Of a stretch of DNA of 64,000 nt, positions 1-8,204 are shown one piece after another; the stretch's first letter is position 1; every line of letters begins with the position of its first letter. A program made the translations under genes and the position numbers. This stretch comes from Hyphomicrobiales bacterium. GTDB taxonomy: Bacteria > Pseudomonadota > Alphaproteobacteria > Rhizobiales > Rhizobiaceae. Below the pieces are notes generated by a model that did no database searches, was not told the DNA's origin, and saw only the letters and a program-made list of their open reading frames with translations. The DNA lies in contig JAFKJY010000054.1 in the NCBI GenBank assembly GCA_017305835.1, positions 1-64,000 of the forward strand, written 5' to 3'.

Positions 1-666
1 GAAAAGCTGTTCTCGCTGCGCCACGGCATCATGCGGCCCTATCCCGATATCGAGGGCGCGCTGGACCGCGTGGCGGCGAGCAAGGCCGGTCCGGTGGTGC
101 TCGCCGACGTGTCCGACAATGCCGGCGGCGGCGCGCCGAGCGACGCGACCTTCCTGCTCGAAGCCATTCTGAAGCGCGGCATGACCGACATCGCGACCGG
201 CATCTACTGGGACCCGATTGCGCTTCGTATCTGCCGCGAGGCGGGCGAGGGGGCGACGCTCGACCTGCGGCTCGGCGGCAAATGCGGCCCGATGTCGGGC
301 CGGCCGCTCGACCTCAAGGTCACCGTGCGCAAGCTGGTGGGCGGCTTGAGCCAGCGCTTCGGCGAGCTCGCCGCGCCGCTCGGCCAGATGGCCTGGATCG
401 AGGCGAACGGCGTCGACATCGTCGTCAACGACACGCGCACCCAGACCTTCCACCCGGAGGCCTTCACCGGGCTGGGCATCGATCTTTCGTCGAAACGCGC
501 GGTGTGCGTGAAGTCGTCCCAGCATTTTTATGCCGGCTTCGCGCCGATCGCGTCGGAGGTGATCCACGTCGCCACGCCCGGCTCGATCACCCCCGACTAC
601 GCCAACATTCCCTACACGCGCCGCGCGCCGAACTACTGGCCGAAAATCGAGGACCCGTTCGCATGA
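1..666 (+). CDS. MlrC-like M81 family metallopeptidase, C-terminal part (5' partial)
   Basis: The reading frame is open from the first base of the window, so the N-terminus lies upstream and 221 residues are visible. They match the C-terminal half of the MlrC/DUF1485 family. Early in the segment is an Asp-rich DVSDNAGGGAPSD stretch, a glycine-rich loop that helps form the metal site, followed by the family hallmarks TGIYWDP, VVNDTRTQTFHPE, VKSSQHFYAGF and a TPGS(I)TPDYANIPYTR tail. MlrC proteins are zinc metallopeptidases known from microcystin breakdown, but most members have unknown substrates and sit in transport and catabolic operons. The stop overlaps the ATG of the next gene (ATGA), so the two are translationally coupled. 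Confidence 0.85.
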   Translation, partial: EKLFSLRHGIMRPYPDIEGALDRVAASKAGPVVLADVSDNAGGGAPSDATFLLEAILKRGMTDIATGIYWDPIALRICREAGEGATLDLRLGGKCGPMSGRPLDLKVTVRKLVGGLSQRFGELAAPLGQMAWIEANGVDIVVNDTRTQTFHPEAFTGLGIDLSSKRAVCVKSSQHFYAGFAPIASEVIHVATPGSITPDYANIPYTRRAPNYWPKIEDPFA

Positions 667-1514
667 ACAGCCTTATCGCAGCCCGCGACCGCTTCGGCGC
701 ATCGCATCCCGAGCAGCGTGTCACGGTGAACGGCCGCGAATGGGGCGTCGTCGAGGCCGGCAAGGGTGGCCCCGCGCTGCTCCTCATTCCCGGAACGCTC
801 GGCCGCGCCGACGTGTTCTGGCAGCAGATCGCCGCGCTGGAGGATCGCGCGCGTATCATCGCCGTCAGCTATCCGGGCAGCGGCGGCGTGCGGGAATGGT
901 CGGACGACCTCGCCACGCTGTGCGGCAGATACGGGCTCTCCGGCGTCACCGTGCTGGGCAGCTCGCTCGGCGGCTATCTGGCGCAGTATTTCGCCGCCAG
1001 CCATCCCGAGCTCGTCACGCGGCTGATCGCGGCCAACACGCTCACCTCGGTCGCCGACCTCAAGTCGCGGCCGCCCTACAGCTCCGATCTCGACAACAGC
1101 CCGATCGAGGAGCTGCGCGCCGGCTTCGGCGTCGGGCTGAAGGCGTGGGCGCAGGCCCATCCCGAACAGGCCGAACTGGTCGAGCTGCTGCTCGCCGAGG
1201 CGGGCGGCCGCATCCTGGAGCCGGAGCTGCGGGCGCGTTTGAACGCGCTGAAGCGCGGGCCAGAGCTGCCGCCGCTGGCGCTGCCCTCCGGGCAGATCGC
1301 GACGATCGAAGGCGTGGACGACCCGCTGATCCCGCCGCCGATGCGCGAGGCGGTGCGCGCGCGGCTCAAGCCGGCGGTCGCCTATCGCTTCGAGAGCGGC
1401 GGCCATTTTCCATACATCGCACGTCCTAGGCTCTATGTCGGCCTGCTTGAGGAACAGCTCGGCCTGCCGCTGACCGGCGAGGGCTGGGGCGGCGGCGCGG
1501 TGCGCGCCAGATGA
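663..1514 (+). CDS. alpha/beta hydrolase
   Basis: A 283-residue alpha/beta-hydrolase-fold protein. The oxyanion-side motif LIPGTLG lies near residues 41-47, the nucleophile elbow G-S-S-L-G at 99-103 puts the nucleophile at Ser101, an Asp occurs in the VDDPLIPP segment, and the catalytic His is in the late SGGHFPY segment. The fold is certain. The substrate (ester, lactone or carbon-carbon bond) is not. The ATG at 663 was chosen because it forms an ATGA overlap with the upstream stop and gives a normal-length N-terminus; an open extension upstream to 282 is only the overlapped frame of the preceding gene. It lies between an MlrC-like gene and a cyclodeaminase-family gene, which suggests breakdown of an amide- or ester-containing compound. 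Confidence 0.85.
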   Translation: MNSLIAARDRFGASHPEQRVTVNGREWGVVEAGKGGPALLLIPGTLGRADVFWQQIAALEDRARIIAVSYPGSGGVREWSDDLATLCGRYGLSGVTVLGSSLGGYLAQYFAASHPELVTRLIAANTLTSVADLKSRPPYSSDLDNSPIEELRAGFGVGLKAWAQAHPEQAELVELLLAEAGGRILEPELRARLNALKRGPELPPLALPSGQIATIEGVDDPLIPPPMREAVRARLKPAVAYRFESGGHFPYIARPRLYVGLLEEQLGLPLTGEGWGGGAVRAR

Positions 1515-2491
1515 TCGTCCTGTCCAGCGCCGACGTCGCCGCGCTGCTGCCGATGGAGACGGCCATCGAGGTGGTCGCCGGCGCGATGGTCGCGGTCTCG
1601 GCCGGCAAGGCGAACCTGCCGCTGCGCTCGCTGGTCGACGTCGGCGGCGCCAACCGGCTGGGGATCATGCCGGGCGCGCTCGCCGAGCCGGCCTGCTACG
1701 GCGTCAAGCTGCTCTCCCTGTTCCCCGACAACCCGGCCGACGGCTATTCCTCGCACGAGGGCGCGATGGTGCTGTTCGAGGCCCGTCACGGCATGGTCGT
1801 GGCGATGGTGAATGCCGGCCCGCTGACGGCGATCCGCACCGCGGCGGCGAGCGCCGTCGCCACCTGCACGCTGGCCCGGCCGGAGGCTTCCGTGCTCGCC
1901 ATCGTCGGGACGGGTGAGCAGGCCGACCACCACATCGACGCCATGCTGGCGGTGCGGCCGGTCGGCGAGCTGCGGATTGCCGGGCGGACGGACGCGAAGG
2001 CCGATGCGCTGGCGCGGAAGGCTGCGACACGCCATCCGCAGGTGAAAATCTCGACCGGGACCGATATCCGGGCCGCCGTCGAGGGCGCGGATATCGTCTG
2101 CACCGTCACGGCCGCCGACGAGCCGATCCTGTCGGGCGAGTGGATCGCGGCGGGCACGCATCTCAACGTGGTCGGCTCGTCGATCCCCTCCAAGCGCGAG
2201 ATCGACGAGGAGATGGTCGCCCGCGCCGCGGTCTTCGTCGACTACCGCCCCTCCACCTTCGCGCAGGCCGGCGAGATCATCCGTGCGATCGAGAGCGGGC
2301 GGATCGGGCGCGAGCACGTGCGCGCCGAGATCGGCGAGGTGCTGGCCGGCAAGGCAACCGGGCGCACGGGTGCCGACCAGATCACGCTCTATCGCTCGCT
2401 CGGCATCGCCGCGCAGGACCTCGCCTGCGCCGCCTACTGCGTGGAGCAGGCAAAGGTGCGCGGGCTGGGCGTCACCGCGCCGCTCGAATAG
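1511..2491 (+). CDS. ornithine cyclodeaminase / mu-crystallin family protein
   Basis: A 326-residue member of the ornithine cyclodeaminase/mu-crystallin family, NAD(P)-dependent enzymes that act on alpha-amino or imino acids (cyclodeaminase, ketimine reductase or alanine dehydrogenase activity). The substrate-side motif GPLTAIRTAAASAVA and the Rossmann dinucleotide motif IVGTGEQA are present, followed by the VCTVTAADEPIL segment typical of the family. The ATG overlaps the upstream stop (ATGA), making this the third gene of the operon entering from the left edge. It ends 27 bp from the stop of the convergent LysR gene. The family is certain; the exact reaction is not. Confidence 0.85.
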   Translation: MIVLSSADVAALLPMETAIEVVAGAMVAVSAGKANLPLRSLVDVGGANRLGIMPGALAEPACYGVKLLSLFPDNPADGYSSHEGAMVLFEARHGMVVAMVNAGPLTAIRTAAASAVATCTLARPEASVLAIVGTGEQADHHIDAMLAVRPVGELRIAGRTDAKADALARKAATRHPQVKISTGTDIRAAVEGADIVCTVTAADEPILSGEWIAAGTHLNVVGSSIPSKREIDEEMVARAAVFVDYRPSTFAQAGEIIRAIESGRIGREHVRAEIGEVLAGKATGRTGADQITLYRSLGIAAQDLACAAYCVEQAKVRGLGVTAPLE

Positions 2492-2518
2492 CGACGAAGC
2501 GCAGGCCTCGCGGGTTTC

Positions 2519-3430
2519 CTATCTCAGCAGCGCATCGCCGAGGAAATCCTGCCGCGCCTGGCCGGCCTCGGCCTTGACGAAATCGGTCAGCGCGCGGATG
2601 CGCGGGGCGGCGGCGAGGTCCTGGTGACAGACGCACCAGTAATCGCGTTCCAGGAATATCTCGCGTTCGAGCACCGGCTGGAGCTCGGGATGGTGGCAGG
2701 CGATGAAGTGCGGCAGCACGCACAGGCCGATGCCGCTCAGCGTGGCGCGCAACTGCGCGTGGATGCTGGAGCTCTGGTAGGAGGCGTGCAGGCCGGGCAG
2801 GATCTCGCGATGGTAGTCGAGGCCCGGCGTGAAGATCATGTCCTCGATGTAGCCGATCATGCGGTGCGCGAGCAGGTCCTCCCGCTGCCTTATCGGCGGG
2901 TGGCGCTGGAGATAGGCGCGGCTGCCATAGACGAAGAGCCTATATGTGGTGATCCGCTCGTAGTGGTAGAAATCGGCGCGCGGCGAGGTCAGCGTGATCG
3001 ACACGTCGGCCTCGCGCCGCGACAGCGAGACGATCTGCTGGATGGTGACCAGTTCGATCGACAGGTTGGAATAGGAGAGCGCGAAGCGCGGAAGCCGGTC
3101 GGCGAGGAAGAAATTGCCGAACCCTTCGAGGGTGCTCAGCCGCACGACGCCGGCCACCGGCGATACGCCGCCCGAGGCCTCGTCGCGGAACTTGGCGGCT
3201 TCCTGCTCGATCTCCCGGGCGGATTCGACCAGGCGTTCGCCGACCGCGGTCAGGATGTAGCCCCGCGGGTTGCGCTCGAACAGCTTGGTGGAGAGCGCCT
3301 CTTCCAGCCGGTCGATCCGGCGCGATACGGTCGCATGGTTGGTGCGTAGCTGGCGCGCGGCCGTCGAGAGCTGGCCGGTGCGGGCCACCGCGAGAAAGAA
3401 CTGCAGGTCGTCCCAGGTGAAGCGTCGCAT
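2519..3430 (-). CDS. LysR family transcriptional regulator
   Basis: A 303-residue LysR regulator. The N-terminal winged helix-turn-helix spans residues 1-60 (WDDLQFFLAVARTGQLSTAA, then TNHATVSRRIDRLEE), and a periplasmic-binding-like co-inducer domain follows from about residue 90. The ATG at 3430 was chosen because the helix-turn-helix begins directly there; the open frame extends 32 codons further upstream, but with a composition unlike the family. It is divergent from the Liv-type importer operon starting at 3670 and probably controls it, as LysR genes often control the adjacent divergent operon. A TTTCGTAC/GTGCGAAA dyad lies 13 bp upstream of the start codon. Confidence 0.9.
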   Translation of the reverse strand: MRRFTWDDLQFFLAVARTGQLSTAARQLRTNHATVSRRIDRLEEALSTKLFERNPRGYILTAVGERLVESAREIEQEAAKFRDEASGGVSPVAGVVRLSTLEGFGNFFLADRLPRFALSYSNLSIELVTIQQIVSLSRREADVSITLTSPRADFYHYERITTYRLFVYGSRAYLQRHPPIRQREDLLAHRMIGYIEDMIFTPGLDYHREILPGLHASYQSSSIHAQLRATLSGIGLCVLPHFIACHHPELQPVLEREIFLERDYWCVCHQDLAAAPRIRALTDFVKAEAGQARQDFLGDALLR

Positions 3431-3442
3431 GTTTCTGTGCAA

Positions 3443-3465
3443 TTTCGTACGGAACTTGTGCGAAA
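3443..3465. promoter_or_regulatory. candidate LysR operator dyad
   Basis: The sequence TTTCGTAC, 7 nt, GTGCGAAA forms an inverted repeat matching at 7 of 8 positions. It begins 13 bp upstream of the LysR ATG, within the 239-bp divergent region shared with the importer operon. LysR regulators commonly bind interrupted dyads in such a position for autorepression and activation of the divergent operon. The dyad is directly visible; its use as an operator is inferred. Confidence 0.4.
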
Positions 3466-3614
3466 ATAGAGCGTTTCCGCGACGTGGGGTCAATGCTACG
3501 TTCGGAGCGTGTGCAGATTCAGGCATCTAGGCCGGGTCCGGACACGTCGGGCGGCGAGCCTGCGCGGAGGAGCGCACGCCACCTGCAATCCAGTTTCGGT
3601 CGGCCTCTCGCGGC

Positions 3615-3632
3615 CGGCGGAATATGCCGCCG
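3615..3632. other. leader hairpin CGGCGG/CCGCCG
   Basis: A perfect 6-bp stem (CGGCGG, 6-nt loop AATATG, CCGCCG) lies about 38 bp before the ATG of the binding-protein gene at 3670. It would form in the 5' leader of the transporter mRNA. No T-tract follows, so it is not an obvious terminator; it may stabilise the mRNA or have no role. Confidence 0.3.
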
Positions 3633-3669
3633 CCCGCTGCCGGGCGCTGGCCAGCAAGGGAGGAACACC

Positions 3670-4824
3670 ATGAAAGCTCTGCCAATCATCTCGGCCGCTC
3701 TGCTGGCGGCCACGGTCATCCCGGCCGCCGCCGACGTCTCCGACGGCAAGGTCAAGATCGGCATCCTGAACGACCAGTCTGGCGTCTATGCCGATTTCGG
3801 CGGCAAGGTGCAGGGCGCGGCGATCGAGATCGTCGACGCCGACCACCAGAACAAGCCCGACATCGCCTCCAACATCGCGCGCCAGTGGTACGACACCGAG
3901 CAGGTCGACGCGATCATGGAACTGACCACCTCGTCGGTGGCGCTGGCCGTGCAGGGCATCTCGGCCGAGAAGAAGAAGATCGACATCGTCACCGGCGCGG
4001 CCACCACGGACCTGACCGGCAAGGCGTGCTCGCCCTACGGCTTCCACTGGGCCTACGACACCCATTCGCAGGCCGTCGGCACCGGCGGCGCGCTGGTCGC
4101 CCAGGGCGGCGATAGCTGGTACTTCATCACCGTCGACTACGCCTTCGGCCATTCGCTGGAGGAGCAGACCGCCAATTTCGTGAAGGAAAAGGGCGGCAAG
4201 GTGCTCGGCTCGGTGCGCTACCCCCTCGGCGCGACGGACTACTCGTCCTTCCTGCTGCAGGCGCAGTCGTCGGGCGCCAAGATCGTCGGCCTGGCCAACG
4301 CCGGCCTCGACACGTCGAACTCGATCAAGCAGGCTGCCGATTTCGGCATTGTAGCCGGCGGCCAGCGCCTCGCCGCTCTGCTGTTCACGCTGGCCGAGGT
4401 GCACGGCCTCGGGCTTCAGGCGGCGCAGGGCGTCGTGCTGACGGAAGCTTGGTACTGGGACCAGAACGATCAGAACCGCGCCTTCGCGGAGCGCTTCTTC
4501 AAGCGCACCAACCGCATGCCCAACATGATCCAGGCCGGCACCTATTCGGCCGTACTGCAGTACCTGAAGGCGGTCGACAAGGCCGGCACCGACGAGACCG
4601 AGGCGGTGGCCAAGCAGTTGCACGAGATGCCGGTGAACGACGTCTTCACGGCCAACGGCAAGGTGCAGGCGGACGGCAACATGGTGCACGACATGTACCT
4701 GTTCCAGGTCAAGAAGCCGGAAGAGAGCAAGAAGGACTGGGACTACTACAGCTACCTCGCGACCATTCCGGGCGACGAGGCCTTCATCAAGGCCCAGGAC
4801 AGCGGCTGCCCGCTCGTCAAGTGA
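3670..4824 (+). CDS. ABC transporter substrate-binding protein, branched-chain amino acid type (LivJ/LivK family)
   Basis: A 384-residue periplasmic binding protein of the Leu/Ile/Val (type I) family. Residues 1-22 form a Sec signal peptide (Lys, hydrophobic core, AAA before the mature start near ADVSDGK), followed by the family opening VKIGILNDQSGVYADFGG. The ATG at 3670 is preceded by a GGGAGG ribosome-binding site. It is the first gene of a six-gene unit with two ATPases, two permeases and a GMC oxidoreductase. Homologues in such operons (ABC transporter substrate-binding protein next to an oxidoreductase) often bind aromatic or small carboxylic compounds rather than leucine, so the ligand is open. 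Confidence 0.9.
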   Translation: MKALPIISAALLAATVIPAAADVSDGKVKIGILNDQSGVYADFGGKVQGAAIEIVDADHQNKPDIASNIARQWYDTEQVDAIMELTTSSVALAVQGISAEKKKIDIVTGAATTDLTGKACSPYGFHWAYDTHSQAVGTGGALVAQGGDSWYFITVDYAFGHSLEEQTANFVKEKGGKVLGSVRYPLGATDYSSFLLQAQSSGAKIVGLANAGLDTSNSIKQAADFGIVAGGQRLAALLFTLAEVHGLGLQAAQGVVLTEAWYWDQNDQNRAFAERFFKRTNRMPNMIQAGTYSAVLQYLKAVDKAGTDETEAVAKQLHEMPVNDVFTANGKVQADGNMVHDMYLFQVKKPEESKKDWDYYSYLATIPGDEAFIKAQDSGCPLVK

Positions 4825-4837
4825 CGGCGGGCGGTCG

Positions 4838-5632
4838 ATGACGGCAGCCATGGCCACGGCGCCCGAGCGCGCCGCGACCGGACCGCGGGTGGTGCTTTCC
4901 GCCCGCGGTCTGCGGCGCGATTTCGCCGGCTTCGTCGCCGTGAACAATGTCGACCTCGACATCGCCCACGGCACGATCCACGCGTTGATCGGCCCGAATG
5001 GGGCGGGCAAGACCACGGTCTTCAACCTGCTCACCAAGTTCCTGGCGCCGACCAGCGGCACGATCACGCTGCTCGGCAAGGACATCACCCGCACGCCGCC
5101 GGCCAAGGTGGCGCGGCTCGGCGTGGTGCGCTCCTTCCAGATCTCGGCGATCTTTCCGCATCTGAGCGTGCTCGACAATGTGCGCGTCGCGCTGCAGCGG
5201 CCGGGTGGGCTGGGCGTGCAGTTCTGGCGTTCCGTCTCGGCGCTCGACGCGCTGACGCCGCGGGCGATGGAACTGCTGGAGCAGGTCGGGCTGGCGGACG
5301 CGCGCAACCGGCCGGCCGGCGACCTCTCCTACGGTCGCAAGCGCGTGCTGGAGATCGCGACGACGCTCGCGCTCGACCCCAAGGTGCTGCTCCTCGACGA
5401 GCCGATGGCAGGCATGGGCCATGAGGACGTCGGGACGGTCTCGGCAATCATCCGCGCTGCGGCCAGCGACCGCGCGGTCCTCATGGTCGAGCACAATCTC
5501 GACGTTGTCGCCGACCTCTGCGACTGGATCACCGTCCTGCAACGGGGAGAGATCCTGGCCGCCGGCGACTACGCGACCGTAAGCAGCGACGAACGGGTGA
5601 AGGTCGCTTATCTGGGGACCGACAATGGCTGA
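4838..5632 (+). CDS. livG: ABC transporter ATP-binding protein, LivG type
   Basis: A 264-residue ATPase of the branched-chain amino acid importer family. Walker A GPNGAGKT is at about residues 52-59. The signature is LSYGRKR (near 162) instead of canonical LSGGQ, as is usual for LivG, and Walker B is LLLDEPMAGM (near 187). A switch His lies in the VLMVEHNLDVV segment. It follows the binding-protein gene by 13 bp and overlaps the next ATPase gene by 8 bp. A second possible start (ATG, codon 5) lies close by. Confidence 0.92.
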   Translation: MTAAMATAPERAATGPRVVLSARGLRRDFAGFVAVNNVDLDIAHGTIHALIGPNGAGKTTVFNLLTKFLAPTSGTITLLGKDITRTPPAKVARLGVVRSFQISAIFPHLSVLDNVRVALQRPGGLGVQFWRSVSALDALTPRAMELLEQVGLADARNRPAGDLSYGRKRVLEIATTLALDPKVLLLDEPMAGMGHEDVGTVSAIIRAAASDRAVLMVEHNLDVVADLCDWITVLQRGEILAAGDYATVSSDERVKVAYLGTDNG

Positions 5633-6335
5633 GCTGGCCCCGCTCCTTTCCGTGCGCGGGCTGAACGCCTGGTATGGCGAAAGCCATGCGCTGCACGGCG
5701 TCGACCTCGACGTGCTCCCGGGCGAGACGGTGACGCTGCTCGGGCGCAACGGCGTCGGCAAGACGACGACGCTGCGGGCGATCATGGGCCTCATCCGCAA
5801 GCGCACCGGCACGATCACCTACGAGGGCAGGGAGCTGATGCGCCTGCCGCTGCACCACACGGCGCGCCGCGGCCTCGGCTTCGTGCCGGAAGAGCGCGGC
5901 ATCTTCGCGACCCTCAGCGTCGACGAAAACCTCGTGCTGCCGCCGGTGGTGGCGCCGGGCGGCATGTCGATCGAGGAGATCTTCACGCTCTTCCCGAACC
6001 TCAAAGAGCGCCGCAACAGCCAAGGCACCAAGCTTTCCGGCGGCGAGCAGCAGATGCTGGCGATCGCGCGCATGCTGCGCACCGGGGTCCGAACGCTGCT
6101 CCTCGACGAGCCGACCGAGGGGCTGGCGCCGGTCATCGTCCAGCGCATCGGCGAGGTGCTGCGCGAGCTCAAGGCGCGCGGCATGACCATCCTGCTCGTC
6201 GAGCAGAACTTCCGTTTCGCGCGGCGCATCGCCGATCGCTTCTACCTGATGGAACACGGCAAGGTGACGGCCGGCTTCCCGGTGGCCGAGATCGAGGCGC
6301 GCATGCCGCTGCTCCACGACGTGCTGGGGGTGTGA
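5625..6335 (+). CDS. livF: ABC transporter ATP-binding protein, LivF type
   Basis: A 236-residue ATPase paired with the preceding LivG-type subunit. Walker A is GRNGVGKTT at about residue 42. The canonical signature LSGGEQQMLAIARML lies near residue 139, and Walker B LLLDEPTEGLAP and the LivF-typical LVEQNFRFAR segment follow. Its start overlaps the upstream gene by 8 bp. It ends 7 bp before the first permease gene, so the five transporter genes form one coupled unit. Confidence 0.92.
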   Translation: MAELAPLLSVRGLNAWYGESHALHGVDLDVLPGETVTLLGRNGVGKTTTLRAIMGLIRKRTGTITYEGRELMRLPLHHTARRGLGFVPEERGIFATLSVDENLVLPPVVAPGGMSIEEIFTLFPNLKERRNSQGTKLSGGEQQMLAIARMLRTGVRTLLLDEPTEGLAPVIVQRIGEVLRELKARGMTILLVEQNFRFARRIADRFYLMEHGKVTAGFPVAEIEARMPLLHDVLGV

Positions 6336-6342
6336 GGTCGCC

Positions 6343-7230
6343 ATGACGATGGTCTTCGGGATACCGATCCAGGCTTTCCTCGGGCAGTTGCTGGTCGGCC
6401 TCATCAACGGCTCGTTCTACGCGATGCTCAGCCTGGGGCTCGCCATCATCTTCGGCATGCTGCGGATCATCAACTTCGCCCACGGCGCCCAGTACATGCT
6501 GGGCGCCTTCGTCGGCTACCTGCTGCTCGCCACGGCGGGCATCGGCTACTGGCCGGCGCTGATCCTCGTGCCGCTCATCGTCGGCCTGATCGGCGTCGTG
6601 ATCGAGCGCCTCGCGATCTCGCGGCTCTACAATCTCGACCCGCTCTACGGCCTGCTCTTCACCTTCGGCCTGGCGCTCGTGCTGGAAGGGGTGTTCCGCT
6701 ACTATTACGGCGTCTCCGGCCGGCCCTACGCGACGCCGCCGTTGCTCTCGGGCGGCACCAATCTCGGCTTCATGTTCCTGCCCAACTATCGCGGCTGGGT
6801 GGTGGTCGCCTCGCTGGTGGTCTGCCTCGGCACGTGGCTGGCGATCGAGAAGACCAAGTTCGGCTCCTATCTGCGCGCGGCGACGGAGAACCCCAGCCTC
6901 GTGCAGGCGTTCGGCGTCAACGTGCCGCTGCTGCTGACGCTGACCTACGGCATCGGCTCGGGGCTGGCCGGGCTCGCCGGCATCATGGCCGCCCCGGTCT
7001 ACCAGGTCAGCCCGCTGATGGGCTCCGACCTGATCATCATCGTCTTCGCGGTCGTCGTGGTCGGGGGCATGGGCTCGATCCTCGGCGCCATCGTCACCGG
7101 CTACATCCTCGGCCTGGCCGAGGGGCTGACCAAGGTCTTCTACCCGGAGGCCTCGAGCACGGTCGTGTTCGTCATCATGGCGCTGGTGCTGCTGGTGCGG
7201 CCGGCGGGACTGTTCGGGAAGGACGCCTGA
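6343..7230 (+). CDS. livH: branched-chain amino acid ABC transporter permease, LivH type
   Basis: A 295-residue inner-membrane permease with eight or so hydrophobic segments. The family motifs are present: GLINGSFYAMLSLGLAIIFGM at the start, INFAHGA after it, and the cytoplasmic loop that docks the ATPase (KTKFGSYLRAATENP) mid-protein. The C-terminus ends VRPAGLFGKDA, the standard LivH ending. The next permease gene starts 1 bp after the stop. Confidence 0.92.
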   Translation: MTMVFGIPIQAFLGQLLVGLINGSFYAMLSLGLAIIFGMLRIINFAHGAQYMLGAFVGYLLLATAGIGYWPALILVPLIVGLIGVVIERLAISRLYNLDPLYGLLFTFGLALVLEGVFRYYYGVSGRPYATPPLLSGGTNLGFMFLPNYRGWVVVASLVVCLGTWLAIEKTKFGSYLRAATENPSLVQAFGVNVPLLLTLTYGIGSGLAGLAGIMAAPVYQVSPLMGSDLIIIVFAVVVVGGMGSILGAIVTGYILGLAEGLTKVFYPEASSTVVFVIMALVLLVRPAGLFGKDA

Positions 7231-7231
7231 C

Positions 7232-8203
7232 ATGACGGACCTCACCCTTTCCCGGGAATCGGCAGGCGCGGCCGGCCCGCTGCAATGGGCGCTGCTGGCG
7301 TTGGCGATCGCGGCGCTGCTCGCCGCTCCCTTCGTCGTCTATCCGATCTTCCTGATGAAGATCCTGTGCTTCGCGCTGTTCGCCTGCGCGTTCAACCTGC
7401 TGCTCGGCTATACGGGCCTGCTCTCCTTCGGCCACGCGACCTTCTTCGGCGGCGCGGCCTATTTCGCCGCGCATGCGGTGAAGGTGTGGCACTGGCCGCC
7501 GGAGGCCGGCATCCTGCTCGGCGTCGCGGGCGCGGCCGTGCTGGGGCTGGTGATGGGCTTCTTCGCGATCCGCCGCCAGGGCATCTATTTCGCCATGATC
7601 ACACTGGCGCTGGCGCAGATGTTCTACTTCTTCTGCGTGCAGGCGCCCTTCACTCACGGCGAGGATGGCATACAGGGCGTTCCGCGCGGCGAGCTGCTCG
7701 GCTTCATCAGCCTGCACGAACCACTCAACATGTATTATTTCGTGGTCGCCGTGTTCCTGATCGGCGTCTTCGCCGTCTGGCGCATCGTCAACTCGCCCTT
7801 CGGCATGATCCTGCGCTCGATCCGCGAGAACGAGGGGCGAGCGGTCTCGCTCGGCTATTCGGTGGCGAACTACAAGCTCGCGGCCTTCGTCATGTCGGCG
7901 GCGCTCGCAGGGCTGGCCGGCGCGCTGAAGGCGATCGTCTTCCAGTTCGCCACGCTCACCGACGTGACCTGGCAGATGTCGGGCGAGGTGATCCTGATGA
8001 CGCTGCTCGGCGGCATCGGCACGATGATCGGGCCGATCGTCGGCGCCACGCTGGTGGTGGCCTTGCAGAACACCCTCGCCACCTCCGGCTTCCCGGTGAC
8101 CATCGCCACCGGACTGATCTTCATGGCCTGCGTGCTCGTATTCCGGCGCGGCATCGTCGGCGAGATCCTGGCGCGCTTGCCCGAACGACATTCGAAGCAG
8201 TGA
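7232..8203 (+). CDS. livM: branched-chain amino acid ABC transporter permease, LivM type
   Basis: A 323-residue LivM-type permease. It has multiple transmembrane segments, the FNLLLGYTGLLSFGHATFFG motif near residues 53-72, and an ATPase-docking loop around PFGMILRSIRENEGRA. It heterodimerises with the LivH-type protein encoded immediately upstream. Only 1 bp separates it from the downstream oxidoreductase gene, which ties that enzyme to the transported compound. Confidence 0.92.
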   Translation: MTDLTLSRESAGAAGPLQWALLALAIAALLAAPFVVYPIFLMKILCFALFACAFNLLLGYTGLLSFGHATFFGGAAYFAAHAVKVWHWPPEAGILLGVAGAAVLGLVMGFFAIRRQGIYFAMITLALAQMFYFFCVQAPFTHGEDGIQGVPRGELLGFISLHEPLNMYYFVVAVFLIGVFAVWRIVNSPFGMILRSIRENEGRAVSLGYSVANYKLAAFVMSAALAGLAGALKAIVFQFATLTDVTWQMSGEVILMTLLGGIGTMIGPIVGATLVVALQNTLATSGFPVTIATGLIFMACVLVFRRGIVGEILARLPERHSKQ

Positions 8204-8204
8204 A